Numbered from the stretch's first letter, positions 1 to 9,146 are shown. The stretch: 64,000 nt of DNA from Candidatus Barnesiella excrementigallinarum (GCA_019114445.1 DXFL01000005.1:1-64000), one strand, 5' to 3'. Made by a program: numbers and translations. The notes: a model not told the origin generated them from the sequence alone.

Positions 1-141
1 GACAATCCATGCAAGGCTTTTTACCGGATTGCGATTTTCGAGTACGACGACGATGATTGTAAAAATGATCGTCAGGATAAATCCCGTGTAGACCCCGGAA
101 TATAACCAGTCGCTCCATGGATAGGTGAAAACTCCGAACAT
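1..141 (-). CDS. cls: Cardiolipin synthase, N-terminal fragment (runs off the left edge)
   Basis: Only the first 47 codons are in the window; the gene continues beyond base 1. The fragment starts at an ATG (139-141) and reads a short amphipathic start, one membrane segment rich in I, V and F (about residues 20-35), and then VLENRNPVKSLAWIV. The ENRNPVK-AWI signature after a first membrane helix is typical of the PLDc_N region at the start of bacterial cardiolipin synthases, which join two phosphatidylglycerols into cardiolipin at the inner membrane. The catalytic HKD motifs would lie outside the window, so another PLDc_N protein is possible. Confidence 0.72.
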   Translation of the reverse strand, partial: MFGVFTYPWSDWLYSGVYTGFILTIIFTIIVVVLENRNPVKSLAWIV

Positions 142-616
142 AGACCTGTTTTGTGCGGGTGTACTTATTGGCTAAGATAATGTTTTTTTTGCAAATCGTA
201 ATGGATATGACGACTTTTTTACGTTTCGTTATCTTCTTGCCGCGGTTTAACGTAGAATTGTGTGCGTACACGGAAGGTGTTCCATGTATGTAATTTATTT
301 TATATAATCTGTTGAAATTCAGTTGATAAATAAAATGCAAGAAGGAGCTTTTTCGCAAAAGCTCCTTCTTTATTAGGTTTTCAATAGGTATTAATTTTTT
401 TAAGGTAAAAAAGATTGTTTTAGGTTATTGAGACAAAGGACAACCTTTTTTTGCAGATAAGCAAACAAAATAATATGTTTTATAATATGTTTTTGCAAGT
501 CTGTTTTAAGGCTGGTGTGCTATAAATGGCTGCATAATAGGTATATATATGAATATTTGTGTTTGTGGTCGAATATATAAAAAAAGTTAAATAGAGGTGT
601 TTGGGTGGCTTTTTGC
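142..616. other. Gene-free AT-rich spacer between cls and lpxH
   Basis: This 475-base stretch has no convincing open frame on either strand. It holds one strong hairpin (339-370, listed separately). The rest is AT-rich, with runs such as TTTTTT at 183-190 and a twice-occurring TAATATGTTTT near 470-490. I see no RNA gene. Confidence 0.5.
339..370 (-). terminator. Perfect 14-bp hairpin downstream of lpxH
   Basis: The arms 339-352 and 357-370 are exact reverse complements (AAGAAGGAGCTTTT) around a TCGC loop. It lies about 250 bases beyond the lpxH stop, in a position to end that leftward transcript. There is no long T-run on either side, only TTCTTGCATTTTATTT on the minus strand, so the direction is inferred from gene layout. 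Confidence 0.6.
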
Positions 617-1369
617 TTATTTGTTCTCGATATAATCGTATACATTCAGCCCTGTTTCGTCGAAAATTGCGAAAGAGGGATTTTTAATCCAATCGCCTAA
701 AATGACTATTCGGCTTTGTCGGGGTAAAGCCAAGTCGAGCAGAATGTGCCGGTGCCCGAAAATGAAAAAATCGATAGGGTTGTTAGCCCCGTATTCTTTG
801 GCAAAACATACCAAGTGTTCATTTTTCTCACCTCGGTATTCGGCATAGTCGTTTCCGGCTTTCCGGCTGTGGGCCGACCATCGCAGGGCGAATGCCACGC
901 TCCACCGAGGGTGTATGGCTGCATAGAGGCGTTGGCAGAAACGGCTGCGAAAAATCTTCCGCAACAGGCGGAACGAGAGGTCGCGTTTCCCCACATTGTC
1001 GCCGTGAGAGAGAAAGAAGCGTTTCCCGCCGATGTCGGTAATAAGTGTTCCGTCGTGTATGGTAATACCCAGTTCGTGCGGGAGGTAGTCGAAAATCCAA
1101 ATGTCGTGATTCCCGATAAACCAATGTATATCTACCCCGCTGTCGCTCAATTCGGCCAATTTGCCGAAGAATCGGGTAAACCCCCGGGGTACCACGTAGC
1201 GATATTCATACCAGTAGTCCAAAATATCTCCCAACAGATACAGCGCACAGGCATCGTGCTTGATACTGTCGAGCCATCGCACAATGCGCCGTTCGTATTC
1301 CAGCGGATTCTCGATGTATTTTGCACCTAAGTGAAAGTCGGAGGCAAAGTAGATTTTTTTTGGGAGCAT
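617..1369 (-). CDS. lpxH: UDP-2,3-diacylglucosamine diphosphatase (LpxH-type metallophosphoesterase)
   Basis: This calcineurin-like metallophosphoesterase of 250 residues should cleave UDP-2,3-diacylglucosamine to lipid X, the fourth step of lipid A synthesis, at the inner face of the inner membrane. The metal-binding motifs appear in family order: SDFHLG near the N-terminus, GDILDYWYEY, GNHD, SHGD and GHRH near the C-terminus. The ATG at 1367-1369 is preferred. The frame stays open upstream to a TTG at 1402, but that would overlap the preceding gene, and LpxH proteins normally begin a few residues before the SDFHLG motif. The gene lies 19 bases after the SufT-like gene and is probably cotranscribed with it. 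Confidence 0.87.
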   Translation of the reverse strand: MLPKKIYFASDFHLGAKYIENPLEYERRIVRWLDSIKHDACALYLLGDILDYWYEYRYVVPRGFTRFFGKLAELSDSGVDIHWFIGNHDIWIFDYLPHELGITIHDGTLITDIGGKRFFLSHGDNVGKRDLSFRLLRKIFRSRFCQRLYAAIHPRWSVAFALRWSAHSRKAGNDYAEYRGEKNEHLVCFAKEYGANNPIDFFIFGHRHILLDLALPRQSRIVILGDWIKNPSFAIFDETGLNVYDYIENK

Positions 1370-1388
1370 GGCGTGAATATGAAGCGGG

Positions 1389-1700
1389 TTATAAAAATCC
1401 AAGTTCGAGTTTTGCCTCTTCGCTCATCATATCTTTATCCCATTCGGGTTCAAAAACGAGCTGAATATCGGCACTTTTTACGTTTTCGATACTTTCGACT
1501 TTCATGCGCACGTCCTCGATGATAAAATCGGCGGCCGGGCAGTTGGGGGCGGTTAGCGTCATTTCTATTTTTACGACGCCATCGTTTACTTCTACATTAT
1601 AAATAAGTCCCAAGTCGTAGATGTTAACCGGAATTTCGGGATCGTAAACGGTTCGCAACATTTTTACGATTTCCTCTTCGATAGTGGGTTTGTTGTCCAT
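1389..1700 (-). CDS. SufT/MIP18-family (DUF59) iron-sulfur assembly protein
   Basis: A 103-residue single-domain protein of the MIP18/PaaD-like (DUF59) family. The family signatures are visible: TVYDPEIPVNIYDLGLIYNV near residues 17-36, and TAPNCPAADF around residue 50 with the conserved cysteine. Members such as SufT assist maturation of Fe-S proteins in the cytosol. The C-terminus ends in an acidic stretch after the VFEPEWDKD core. No suf genes are adjacent here, so the role is assigned from the family alone. It precedes lpxH closely on the same strand. Confidence 0.87.
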   Translation of the reverse strand: MDNKPTIEEEIVKMLRTVYDPEIPVNIYDLGLIYNVEVNDGVVKIEMTLTAPNCPAADFIIEDVRMKVESIENVKSADIQLVFEPEWDKDMMSEEAKLELGFL

Positions 1701-1802
1701 GAAGATACCTGTTTGTTTTCGATTGTCGAAGATACATTATTTTTCCCGATTGTCGGCACGCGATAATGATTTTTTGTGTTTCTTGTCAATTTCTCGGGCA
1801 AT

Positions 1803-1835
1803 TTTGCGATTTTAATCTTTTTTATCTTATCTTTG
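1803..1835 (+). promoter_or_regulatory. Bacteroidetes-type promoter of the 1919 barrel gene
   Basis: TTTG at 1803-1806 and TATCTTTG at 1828-1835, 21 bases apart, match the Bacteroidetes -33/-7 consensus (TTTG, TAnnTTTG). The start codon follows 83 bases later. Confidence 0.7.
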
Positions 1836-1918
1836 TGCAAACCGTGGTTGTGAATCGGGGGTTACTATTATATAGAAATGCTCCGTGACTCGATTGCAGA
1901 ACAAAAATAAAAAAGATT

Positions 1919-2530
1919 ATGAAAAAGTCGATTTTTTGTGTGGCTCTTGTAGCTGCTATGTTTTTGGCTATTCCGGCCAATGCACAATTTAAGTTTGGCC
2001 CTAAGGTAGGTATGAATATATCTACGTTGTCTTTGGGGGGAGATTTGTCGAAGACTTTTAAGTCGGAGAATATTTCGAGTTTTACAGGTGGTTTGATGGC
2101 CGAGTTTACGGTGCCTATTATTGGAATCGGTCTTGATGCCAGTGTGATGTATACCCGAAAAGGTTCGACTTTGAAAGAGGTGACTACCGGAATTTCGAAA
2201 GATCAACATGCCGATTATGTAGAGATACCTATTAATTTAAAGTATAAATTTTCGTTGCCAGTGGTAGGGTCAGTACTTGCGCCTTTTATTTATGCCGGTC
2301 CGAGTTTTGGCTTTAAAGTGGGCGACAATTTCGAAGATCAGTATAAAGACAAGAGCTTTGAGACGGCTATCAATGTAGGTATCGGTGTCGAACTTTTCAA
2401 CCATTTGCAAGTTGCCGGTCAATATGGCTGGGGATTGGGAAAAGCGATGGAAATCGATAACAATTATTTAAATACCGCTTTGAACGGCAAAAGCCGTGCG
2501 TGGACAATCACTGCTGCATATCTATTCTAA
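1919..2530 (+). CDS. PorT-like outer-membrane beta-barrel protein
   Basis: A 203-residue protein with a clear signal peptide (MKKSIFCVALVAAMFLAIPANAQ, cleaved after the last A). The mature part is alternating-hydrophobicity strands typical of the PorT/OMP_b-brl family: FKFGPKVGMNIST at the start, IYAGPSFGFKVG in the middle, and AWTITAAYLF as an aromatic-terminated last strand. Proteins of this kind sit in the outer membrane as small 8-strand barrels; a substrate cannot be read from the sequence. It has its own promoter and terminator and so appears to be a single-gene unit. Confidence 0.8.
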   Translation: MKKSIFCVALVAAMFLAIPANAQFKFGPKVGMNISTLSLGGDLSKTFKSENISSFTGGLMAEFTVPIIGIGLDASVMYTRKGSTLKEVTTGISKDQHADYVEIPINLKYKFSLPVVGSVLAPFIYAGPSFGFKVGDNFEDQYKDKSFETAINVGIGVELFNHLQVAGQYGWGLGKAMEIDNNYLNTALNGKSRAWTITAAYLF

Positions 2531-2556
2531 TTTATAAAAGTATATAAGGCAACGGG

Positions 2557-2591
2557 GCGGAGAACGAGGCTTCTTCGCTCCGTTCTTTTTT
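2557..2591 (+). terminator. Intrinsic terminator after the 1919 barrel gene
   Basis: AGAACG (2561-2566) pairs with CGTTCT (2581-2586) around an imperfect inner stem and is followed by a T-run ending at 2591. It lies about 30 bases after the stop codon. Confidence 0.65.
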
Positions 2592-2665
2592 GGGGGTACA
2601 AACCTTGCTCTTCTGAGGATCGAAAGGGGGTAGTTGACCGATGTAATGTGAAAACTGCATTTCCA

Positions 2666-2697
2666 TTTGCCTCTGCGCTCACCTTTCGCTATCTTTG
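2666..2697 (+). promoter_or_regulatory. Bacteroidetes-type promoter of priA
   Basis: TTTG at 2666-2669 and TATCTTTG at 2690-2697 are 20 bases apart. The priA ATG at 2713 is only 15 bases beyond the -7 element, so the untranslated leader must be under about 10 bases. Confidence 0.78.
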
Positions 2698-2712
2698 TAG
2701 GGGAAGATAAAT

Positions 2713-5184
2713 ATGTCTATGAATATATTTGCCGACGTCGTATTGCCTTTGCCGCTGTATAAGTATTTTACTTATCGGATTCCTACCGATTGGCAGGAGT
2801 CGTTGCCTGTGGGGAGCCGGGTGGTGGTGCCTTTCGGGCGGAAAAAATACTATACCGCCATTGTGGTGCGTCTGCACGATACCGAGCCTCAGGGATACGA
2901 GGTGAAGGAGATCCTTTCGCTTCTCGACAGCCGGCCTGTTTTGCGGCGTCCGCAGTTACAGTTTTGGGAGTGGATTGCCGATTATTACCTTTGCGCAGTG
3001 GGCGATGTATACAAGGCGGCTTTGCCTTCGGGTTTGAAACTTGAAAGCGAGACGATGGTGACGTTGAATCCCGACTTCGAAGAGGCTGACGACGACCGGC
3101 TGAAAGAGCGGGAATGGATGCTGTTGGCTTCGTTGAGCAAAAAATCCCGCATGACGGTACAGGAGCTCGAAAAGGAGAGCGGTATGCGCAACATCTTGCC
3201 TACGTTGCGGCTGTTGTTGGAGCGGGAAGCTGTGTTTGTATCGGAACAGATAAAGGCCAATTATCGGCCGAAAACCGAAACGTATATACGCCTTACCTTT
3301 TCCCCGAACGACGAAGCGGCTTTGCATGGTGCGTTCGAGCGGGTGAAACAGGCTAAGAAGCAGGAGGTCATGCTTCTTGCTTTTCTCGATTTGTCGCGGT
3401 TTATGCAAAAAGGGCAACTCCGGGAGGTTTCCCGCAAGAGTTTGCTCGACCGTTCGGGCGTGTCGTCGGCCGTATTGGGGGCGATGGTCGAGAAGGGATT
3501 GTTCGAACCATATAAAAAAGAGATAAGCCGTTTTGAACCGGAGTGTGTGTCGGTGGGCGAGATTGCTCCGTTGAGCGAGTTGCAGCAAACCGCCTATCGG
3601 CAGATTGTCGATTCGTTCAAGACCCATACGGTCACTTTGCTGCATGGCGTTACGTCGAGCGGGAAGACCGAAATTTATGCCCATTTGATCGATCGGGTGT
3701 TGAACGAGGGGCGTCAGGTTCTCTATCTGGTCCCTGAGATAGCGCTCACTACCCAACTGACTTCCCGCTTGCGGAAGATGTTTGGCGATAAGTTGATGAT
3801 ATATCACTCGAAGTTCTCGGACAATGAACGGGTGGAGATTTGGAATGCCCTGCTCGACCGCCGGGAGCCGCGGCTCATTTTGGGAGTTCGATCTTCTATA
3901 TTTTTGCCTTTCAGCGATTTGGGATTGGTAATTGTCGACGAAGAACACGAAACCTCGTATAAACAATACGATCCGGCACCACGTTATCATGCCCGTAATG
4001 CGGCTATTGTGCTGGCTTCGATGCATGGTGCGAAGACTTTGTTGGGAAGCGCTACCCCCGCCATCGAATCTTATTTTAATGCGAAACAAGGCAAGTATGG
4101 GTTGGTGGAGTTGAAAAAACGGTTCAACGATGTGGAACTGCCCGAGATTATACCGGTCGATGTGCGGGAGATGCGAAAGAAAAATCGTATGCGAGGCAAT
4201 TTTTCGCCCGAGTTGCTCAATCGTATGCAGGTAGCACTGGACAACGATACACAGGTGATTCTGTTTCAAAACCGACGGGGATTCGCCCCGATGGTCGAGT
4301 GCAAGCAATGTGCATGGGTTCCGCGGTGCGAGCATTGCGATGTGAGCCTTACCTACCACAAGCGGTTCAACCAACTTACCTGTCACTATTGCGGATTTAC
4401 CTACGAGATACCTCGTGTGTGCCCGGCTTGCGGGCAAGCTACCATTGGGGTGGTGGGTTTCGGTACCGAGCGGATCGAGGAGGATATTGCCCAGCATTTC
4501 CCTCAGATACCGCTCTCTCGCATGGATTTGGATACAACGCGTTCCCGCAGTTCTTATGAGCAGATTATCGACGATTTTTCGAAAGGGAAGAACAAAATCC
4601 TCATCGGGACGCAAATGATAACGAAGGGGCTCGACTTCGAACGGGTGAGCGTGGTGGGCATATTGAGTGCCGACCAAATGATGAATTATCCCGATTTCAG
4701 GGCTCACGAACGGGCCTTCCAAATGATGGAGCAGGTTTCGGGACGTGCGGGGCGAAAAGAGAAGAAGGGTGTGGTGGTGCTGCAAACTTCCGATCCGGGG
4801 GCGCTCCTTATCCGGCAGGTGATGGCTCACGATTACGAAGGTATGTACAATGTGCAGTTGGCCGAGCGCAAAATGTTTGCCTATCCGCCTTACACTCGGT
4901 TGATATATATCTATTTGAAACATAGGGACGAAATCCTTTTACAAGAGTTGTCGACCCGCTATGCCGGACTGTTGCGCGAGGTGTTTGGTACCCGTGTGCT
5001 GGGTCCCGACAATCCGCCGGTGGCTCGCATACAGTCGCTATATATTAGAAAGGTGGTTTTGAAGATGGAGCTTTCGGCGTCGATGACGAAGGTGAAAACA
5101 ATTTTGCGGCAAGTCTATGAAAATGCGTTGGCCGACGACCGCTTCAAATCCCTGTTGCTCTATTACGATGTAGACCCCATGTAA
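2713..5184 (+). CDS. priA: Primosomal protein N' (replication restart helicase PriA)
   Basis: A full-length PriA of 823 residues. It recognises stalled forks and reloads the replicative helicase. Domains run in order: the N-terminal 3'-DNA-binding domain (about 1-110), a winged-helix segment, then the helicase core with Walker A GVTSSGKTEIY (near residue 315), DEEH, GSATPA, and the C-terminal motifs GTQMITKGLDF and QVSGRAGR. Between the helicase lobes lie eight zinc-binding cysteines in the order CKQC, CEHC, CHYC and CPAC. The start is at 2713 (MSMNIFADVVLP); an ATG two codons later is possible. A strong antisense open frame lies opposite but is a codon-bias shadow. Confidence 0.96.
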   Translation: MSMNIFADVVLPLPLYKYFTYRIPTDWQESLPVGSRVVVPFGRKKYYTAIVVRLHDTEPQGYEVKEILSLLDSRPVLRRPQLQFWEWIADYYLCAVGDVYKAALPSGLKLESETMVTLNPDFEEADDDRLKEREWMLLASLSKKSRMTVQELEKESGMRNILPTLRLLLEREAVFVSEQIKANYRPKTETYIRLTFSPNDEAALHGAFERVKQAKKQEVMLLAFLDLSRFMQKGQLREVSRKSLLDRSGVSSAVLGAMVEKGLFEPYKKEISRFEPECVSVGEIAPLSELQQTAYRQIVDSFKTHTVTLLHGVTSSGKTEIYAHLIDRVLNEGRQVLYLVPEIALTTQLTSRLRKMFGDKLMIYHSKFSDNERVEIWNALLDRREPRLILGVRSSIFLPFSDLGLVIVDEEHETSYKQYDPAPRYHARNAAIVLASMHGAKTLLGSATPAIESYFNAKQGKYGLVELKKRFNDVELPEIIPVDVREMRKKNRMRGNFSPELLNRMQVALDNDTQVILFQNRRGFAPMVECKQCAWVPRCEHCDVSLTYHKRFNQLTCHYCGFTYEIPRVCPACGQATIGVVGFGTERIEEDIAQHFPQIPLSRMDLDTTRSRSSYEQIIDDFSKGKNKILIGTQMITKGLDFERVSVVGILSADQMMNYPDFRAHERAFQMMEQVSGRAGRKEKKGVVVLQTSDPGALLIRQVMAHDYEGMYNVQLAERKMFAYPPYTRLIYIYLKHRDEILLQELSTRYAGLLREVFGTRVLGPDNPPVARIQSLYIRKVVLKMELSASMTKVKTILRQVYENALADDRFKSLLLYYDVDPM

Positions 5185-5203
5185 ACGAATATACAGTTGT
5201 AGT

Positions 5204-6292
5204 ATGATGAAAATTCGAGTTTTTACAGTCGTTTTTTGTTCGATTTTGGCATTTGCCGTGCCGTCGAGCGCTCAGTTGAAGTATGTCGACGCTGCCCGTT
5301 TGACACTTGTCGGGAAGGCAATGCCTACGCCCGAAAATATATACCATCGGGTCGATACCGTAAAGTACAACAATATGCCGTTTCAGGTAAAACGCCTGTT
5401 CACTCATACGGCCGGACTGGCTATCGCATTCAAGACCAATAGCACTACCGTGGCAGCCCGTTGGGAAACTTGGGGCGGAGGGGTGATGGGCAATATGACC
5501 CCGATCGCCCATAAAGGGTTGGACCTGTATATGAAACATGACGGACGTTGGATTCCGGCAGGGGTGGGAATCCCATCGGCCGGGAAAACCCACGAGGGGA
5601 AGATTGCCCAAAATTTGGAAGCGGTGCCCCATGAGTTTTTGCTTTATCTTCCCTTGCTCGAAGGGATTACTTCGTTGGAGATAGGTGTCGATTCGGCTTC
5701 GTTTATCGAGGCGGTGCCCTCGCCATTCCGCCATCGGGTCGTTTTGTATGGGTCGAGTATTTTGCATGGGGCCTGTGCCAGCCGTGCCGGGTTAGCTTAT
5801 CCGGCGCAGATGTCGAGGAACACGGGAATCGATTTTATCAATTTTGGGGTAAGCGGAAACGGTAAGATAGAGGCTGCGGTTGCCGATATGTTGAAGGATA
5901 TTGATGCCGATGCTTTTGTTTTGGATTGTATGCCCAATCCTTCGCCCGAAGAGATTACGGAGCGTATGGGATATATGGTGAAGACCATACGGAAATATCA
6001 CCCGGGTGTTCCCATCATTATGATTGAGAGTTATATGCGCGAAAACGGGTATAGCAACAGTGCGGTACGCGAGCGGTGCATCAATCAGGGGAAAGCCTTT
6101 GTAGAACAGTATGAACAACTGAAAAACGAGGGGGTGGACGATTTGCATCTGATCCGCGACAACCATGCCATAGGGACGGACCACGAAGGTTCGGTCGATG
6201 GCACTCACCCCAACGATTTGGGATTTGAGCGCATGGCGCGGCAGTACCAGCCTCAAATGATGGCAATATTGAAACCGTACGGTATAGAGTAA
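5204..6292 (+). CDS. Secreted SGNH/GDSL hydrolase with N-terminal SsfX3-like domain
   Basis: A 362-residue exported esterase-type protein, 19 bases after priA on the same strand. The signal peptide ends at ...AVPSSAQ. Residues of about 30-175 form a beta-rich N-terminal domain, as in two-domain SGNH esterases. The catalytic domain follows with block I GSSILHG (the serine replaces the GDS form), block II GVSGNG, an N-containing DCMPNPS segment, and the block V Asp/His pair in DGTHPNDLG. The expected activity is removal of acyl groups, perhaps acetyl groups from polysaccharide, in the periplasm or outside; the substrate is not visible. Confidence 0.82.
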   Translation: MMKIRVFTVVFCSILAFAVPSSAQLKYVDAARLTLVGKAMPTPENIYHRVDTVKYNNMPFQVKRLFTHTAGLAIAFKTNSTTVAARWETWGGGVMGNMTPIAHKGLDLYMKHDGRWIPAGVGIPSAGKTHEGKIAQNLEAVPHEFLLYLPLLEGITSLEIGVDSASFIEAVPSPFRHRVVLYGSSILHGACASRAGLAYPAQMSRNTGIDFINFGVSGNGKIEAAVADMLKDIDADAFVLDCMPNPSPEEITERMGYMVKTIRKYHPGVPIIMIESYMRENGYSNSAVRERCINQGKAFVEQYEQLKNEGVDDLHLIRDNHAIGTDHEGSVDGTHPNDLGFERMARQYQPQMMAILKPYGIE

Positions 6293-6299
6293 TTGTTGC

Positions 6300-6350
6300 A
6301 TCACACAAGGAGGGCTCGAAAAAAAATCTTTCGAGCCCTCCTTGTGTGAT
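6300..6350. terminator. Bidirectional terminator between convergent SGNH hydrolases
   Basis: The arms 6300-6321 and 6329-6350 are perfectly complementary over 22 bp around a 7-base loop (AAAAATC). It lies 8 bases after the stop of the plus-strand gene and 16 bases from the stop of the minus-strand gene, so it can end both transcripts. Confidence 0.85.
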
Positions 6351-6365
6351 AATGATAGATTGTGC

Positions 6366-7073
6366 TTATCGCGATATGGCTTGTTCGATACCTTTGATCA
6401 CCAATGGTTCTATTACTTTATATCCTTCGATGGTGGGGTGTACGCCATCTTTCCCGTAAGCCGAACTCAAACCCTTTTCGTTGTCGACAAGCGGTGTGTA
6501 GAAATCGACATAAACCATCTGTTTTGTACGGGCATAGGCTTCTATTCGTTTGTTCAATTCGATAATCGTGTCGGCCGGTTGAACGTTGGGCGCCCAACTG
6601 TACCGGTTGGCAGGAATCAAGGAGCAGAGCACTACTTTAATGTTGTTGGCTTGTGCCAATTCGGCCATCGACATGATGTTGTTCATAATCATTTCGATGC
6701 TCGACGGCCCGGTGTTCCCGGCAATATCGTTTGTCCCGGCCAGTATGACAACGGCTTTCGGGTTCAGTTGAATCACATCTTGTCTGAACCGGATCAACAT
6801 TTGGGGTGTGGTTTGTCCGCTGATACCCCGGCCTATGTAGTTGTTTTCGGTAAAGAAATCGGGGTCCATCGATGCCCAGTTTTGAGTGATGGAATTACCC
6901 ATAAAGACTACCCAATTCTTTTGGGCATCGTTGGGATCGTTATGACGGGTTTCCATAATTGCTTTATTCTCTTCGCGATAACGGTTCAGGTTGGGCCAGT
7001 CTTGGGCTTGGCTTTCAATGGCAAAGGCACCGAAAATAAGGCTTGTAAGAAAAATTTTAATAGCTATTTTCAT
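6366..7073 (-). CDS. Secreted SGNH/GDSL hydrolase, single-domain
   Basis: A 235-residue protein with a signal peptide (MKIAIKIFLTSLIFGAFAIESQAQ). All four SGNH blocks are visible: GNSITQNW with the nucleophile serine, GISGQTT, AGTNDIAGN and DGVHPTIEGY with the Asp-His pair. It is compact, like sialate O-acetylesterase or acetylxylan-esterase relatives, and differs from the two-domain hydrolase that converges on it at 5204-6292. It is probably periplasmic. The hairpin at 7092-7120 stands only 18 bases before its start codon, so its promoter is not obvious. Confidence 0.85.
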   Translation of the reverse strand: MKIAIKIFLTSLIFGAFAIESQAQDWPNLNRYREENKAIMETRHNDPNDAQKNWVVFMGNSITQNWASMDPDFFTENNYIGRGISGQTTPQMLIRFRQDVIQLNPKAVVILAGTNDIAGNTGPSSIEMIMNNIMSMAELAQANNIKVVLCSLIPANRYSWAPNVQPADTIIELNKRIEAYARTKQMVYVDFYTPLVDNEKGLSSAYGKDGVHPTIEGYKVIEPLVIKGIEQAISR

Positions 7074-7091
7074 GGTGATTGTACAATAAAT

Positions 7092-7120
7092 AAGTACACT
7101 CCGAATTTCGGAGTGTACTT
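7092..7120 (-). terminator. Hairpin terminator downstream of glyA
   Basis: AAGTACACTCCG (7092-7103) pairs exactly with CGGAGTGTACTT (7109-7120) around AATTT. On the minus strand it is followed by ATTTATTG. It lies 18 bases past the glyA stop and immediately before the 7073 start codon. Confidence 0.72.
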
Positions 7121-7138
7121 GGTTGAAAAAATTACAAA

Positions 7139-8419
7139 TTAGTAAGCAAAGATGGGATATTCGGCCATCATGCTGTTTACTTTCTCCCGAACCGCTTTGA
7201 TAGTCGATTCGTTTTCGGGATTAGCCAGTACGGTGTCGATGAGTTCGACAATTTGACACATCATGTCTTCTTTGGCTCCACGGGTGGTTATGGCCGGAGT
7301 TCCTACCCTGATTCCCGAAGTGAGGAAGGGTGAGCGGCTGTCGAACGGAACCATGTTCTTGTTGACCGTGATGTCGGCTTGAACCAACGCTTTTTCGGCC
7401 ATTTTACCGGTCAATTCGGGGAATTTGGTACGCAGGTCGATCAACATACAGTGGTTATCCGTACCGTTCGAGATAATTTTGTACCCTTTGTCCATGAAGG
7501 CTTGTGCCATAGTAGCGGCGTTTTTCTTCACTTGGGTTTGGTAGTCGATGTACTCGGGTTGGAGCGCTTCACCAAACGACACCGCTTTGGCTGCGACTAT
7601 GTGTTCGAGCGGGCCGCCTTGTACACCGGGGAATACGGCCGAATCGAGTAAAGCCGACATTTTTTTGATTTCGCCTTTGGGCGTTTTCTTCCCCCACGGG
7701 TTTTCGAAATCCTTGCCCATGAGTATAATACCGCCGCGCGGTCCCCGCAGGGTTTTGTGGGTGGTGGAGGTAACGATGTGGGCATATTTCAACGGGTTGT
7801 CGAGGAGCCCGGCAGCGATGAGGCCGGCAGGGTGAGCCATATCGACCATGAAGAGCGCACCGATTTCGTCGGCGATTTTACGCATACGGGCGTAGTCCCA
7901 TTCGCGGGAGTAGGCCGAAGCTCCGCCGATAATCAGTTTCGGGCGTTCGCGCAAGGCAACTTCTTCCATCATGTCGTAATCGACATATCCGGTATCTTCT
8001 TTGACGCTGTATTCCAACGGTTGGAACATGAGTCCCGAAAAATTAACGGGGCTTCCGTGCGAGAGGTGTCCTCCGTGCGAGAGGTTCAATCCCAAGAATT
8101 TGTCGCCGGGGTTGAGCACGGCCATGAATACCGCCATATTGGCTTGGGCTCCCGAGTGGGGTTGTACGTTTGCCCATTCGGCATTGAACAGTTTTTTAAT
8201 GCGGTCGATGGCTACTTGTTCGCTTTGGTCTACAACCTCGCAACCTCCGTAGTAACGCTTTCCGGGATACCCTTCGGCATATTTGTTGGTTAAGCACGAG
8301 CCCATGGCTTGCATGACCTGTTCGCTGACAAAGTTTTCCGAGGCAATAAGTTCGATACCTTTGCGTTGTCGTTGATTCTCTTTTTCAATGATGTCGAAGA
8401 TAACGTCGTCTCTTTTCAT
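7139..8419 (-). CDS. glyA: Serine hydroxymethyltransferase
   Basis: A complete 426-residue PLP enzyme that converts serine and tetrahydrofolate to glycine and 5,10-methylene-THF in the cytosol, feeding one-carbon units to purine and thymidylate synthesis. The family marks are the N-terminal IELIASENF, the [13 protein letters not shown] substrate segment, and the PLP-lysine motif [15 protein letters not shown] near residue 230. The start ATG is at 8417-8419. It is the last gene of a unit that begins at pyrB; the preceding barrel gene ends 22 bases upstream. Confidence 0.97.
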   Translation of the reverse strand: MKRDDVIFDIIEKENQRQRKGIELIASENFVSEQVMQAMGSCLTNKYAEGYPGKRYYGGCEVVDQSEQVAIDRIKKLFNAEWANVQPHSGAQANMAVFMAVLNPGDKFLGLNLSHGGHLSHGSPVNFSGLMFQPLEYSVKEDTGYVDYDMMEEVALRERPKLIIGGASAYSREWDYARMRKIADEIGALFMVDMAHPAGLIAAGLLDNPLKYAHIVTSTTHKTLRGPRGGIILMGKDFENPWGKKTPKGEIKKMSALLDSAVFPGVQGGPLEHIVAAKAVSFGEALQPEYIDYQTQVKKNAATMAQAFMDKGYKIISNGTDNHCMLIDLRTKFPELTGKMAEKALVQADITVNKNMVPFDSRSPFLTSGIRVGTPAITTRGAKEDMMCQIVELIDTVLANPENESTIKAVREKVNSMMAEYPIFAY

Positions 8420-8441
8420 GTTGTGATGTATATTAAAGTTT

Positions 8442-9137
8442 TTACCATAAATATCCTATTGAAATACTCAATTCGTTGACCGCTCGTGAGAGCTGTACCT
8501 GTGTGGTTTGGTTTTCGCTCGTGTCGATTTTGAACGACAGGCTTTTGGAGTTTTGGATACAATAGGCATATCGGAAGTCGATGTAAAAATGGCCTATTGT
8601 TGTGCTTAACCCCCCTATTGCATAAAACGAGAAACTGTTGGGTTTTTCGTCATAGACTAAATTGTGCGATGACGTTTCCCCGCTGGTCGTGTTTATGTGG
8701 CTGGTTTCGTTGAAAATATAGGAGACCCGTGGCCCGATGAAGAGATTCATCAGGTAAGGCCCGTGTTTGGTGATGTTGTAGCCGTACAGGACGGGGACAT
8801 CGATGGCGTAGGCCGAGGTGTTGATTTTGCTCAGTCCATAGTCGGGGTTGTAGAGCCGGGTATGGAATTGGTGCATTCCCACTTCCAACTGTATATAGTT
8901 GCGTTTAAAATTGTACCGGCCTATGAACGATCCCGATAGTCCCAAGCTCGACTCGGAATCCGATTCGTCTATTTTTGTGCCGTTGAGAGTCAAATGCCTG
9001 ATGTTGACCAGCGGAGCATTTACTCCGAGGCGTACCCCCCAGTTGAAGTTTTTGTTTACATTCAGCTCTTTTATTTCGGCCTGAGCGGTCAATGTCAACA
9101 AAAGAAGGGTATATATGGTTATGGCTACTCTCTTCAT
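8442..9137 (-). CDS. PorT-like outer-membrane beta-barrel protein
   Basis: A 231-residue exported protein. The signal peptide [20 protein letters not shown] is followed by strands of alternating polarity ([44 protein letters not shown]) and a C-terminal [10 protein letters not shown] strand ending in an aromatic residue. This fits an 8-10-strand outer-membrane barrel of the PorT group. It lies 9 bases after the flavin reductase gene and 22 bases before glyA, inside an otherwise cytosolic metabolic unit. No function can be inferred. Confidence 0.75.
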   Translation of the reverse strand: MKRVAITIYTLLLLTLTAQAEIKELNVNKNFNWGVRLGVNAPLVNIRHLTLNGTKIDESDSESSLGLSGSFIGRYNFKRNYIQLEVGMHQFHTRLYNPDYGLSKINTSAYAIDVPVLYGYNITKHGPYLMNLFIGPRVSYIFNETSHINTTSGETSSHNLVYDEKPNSFSFYAIGGLSTTIGHFYIDFRYAYCIQNSKSLSFKIDTSENQTTQVQLSRAVNELSISIGYLW

Positions 9138-9146
9138 GGTTGTGGA

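Noticed and set aside
1370-1402. Upstream TTG start for lpxH
   Set aside because: It would overlap the SufT-like gene and add residues outside the usual LpxH start.
2956-4923. Long open frame of about 655 codons antisense to priA
   Set aside because: It lies wholly opposite a clear PriA with all motifs, is rich in H, R, Q and L, and shows no domain. It is a codon-bias shadow.
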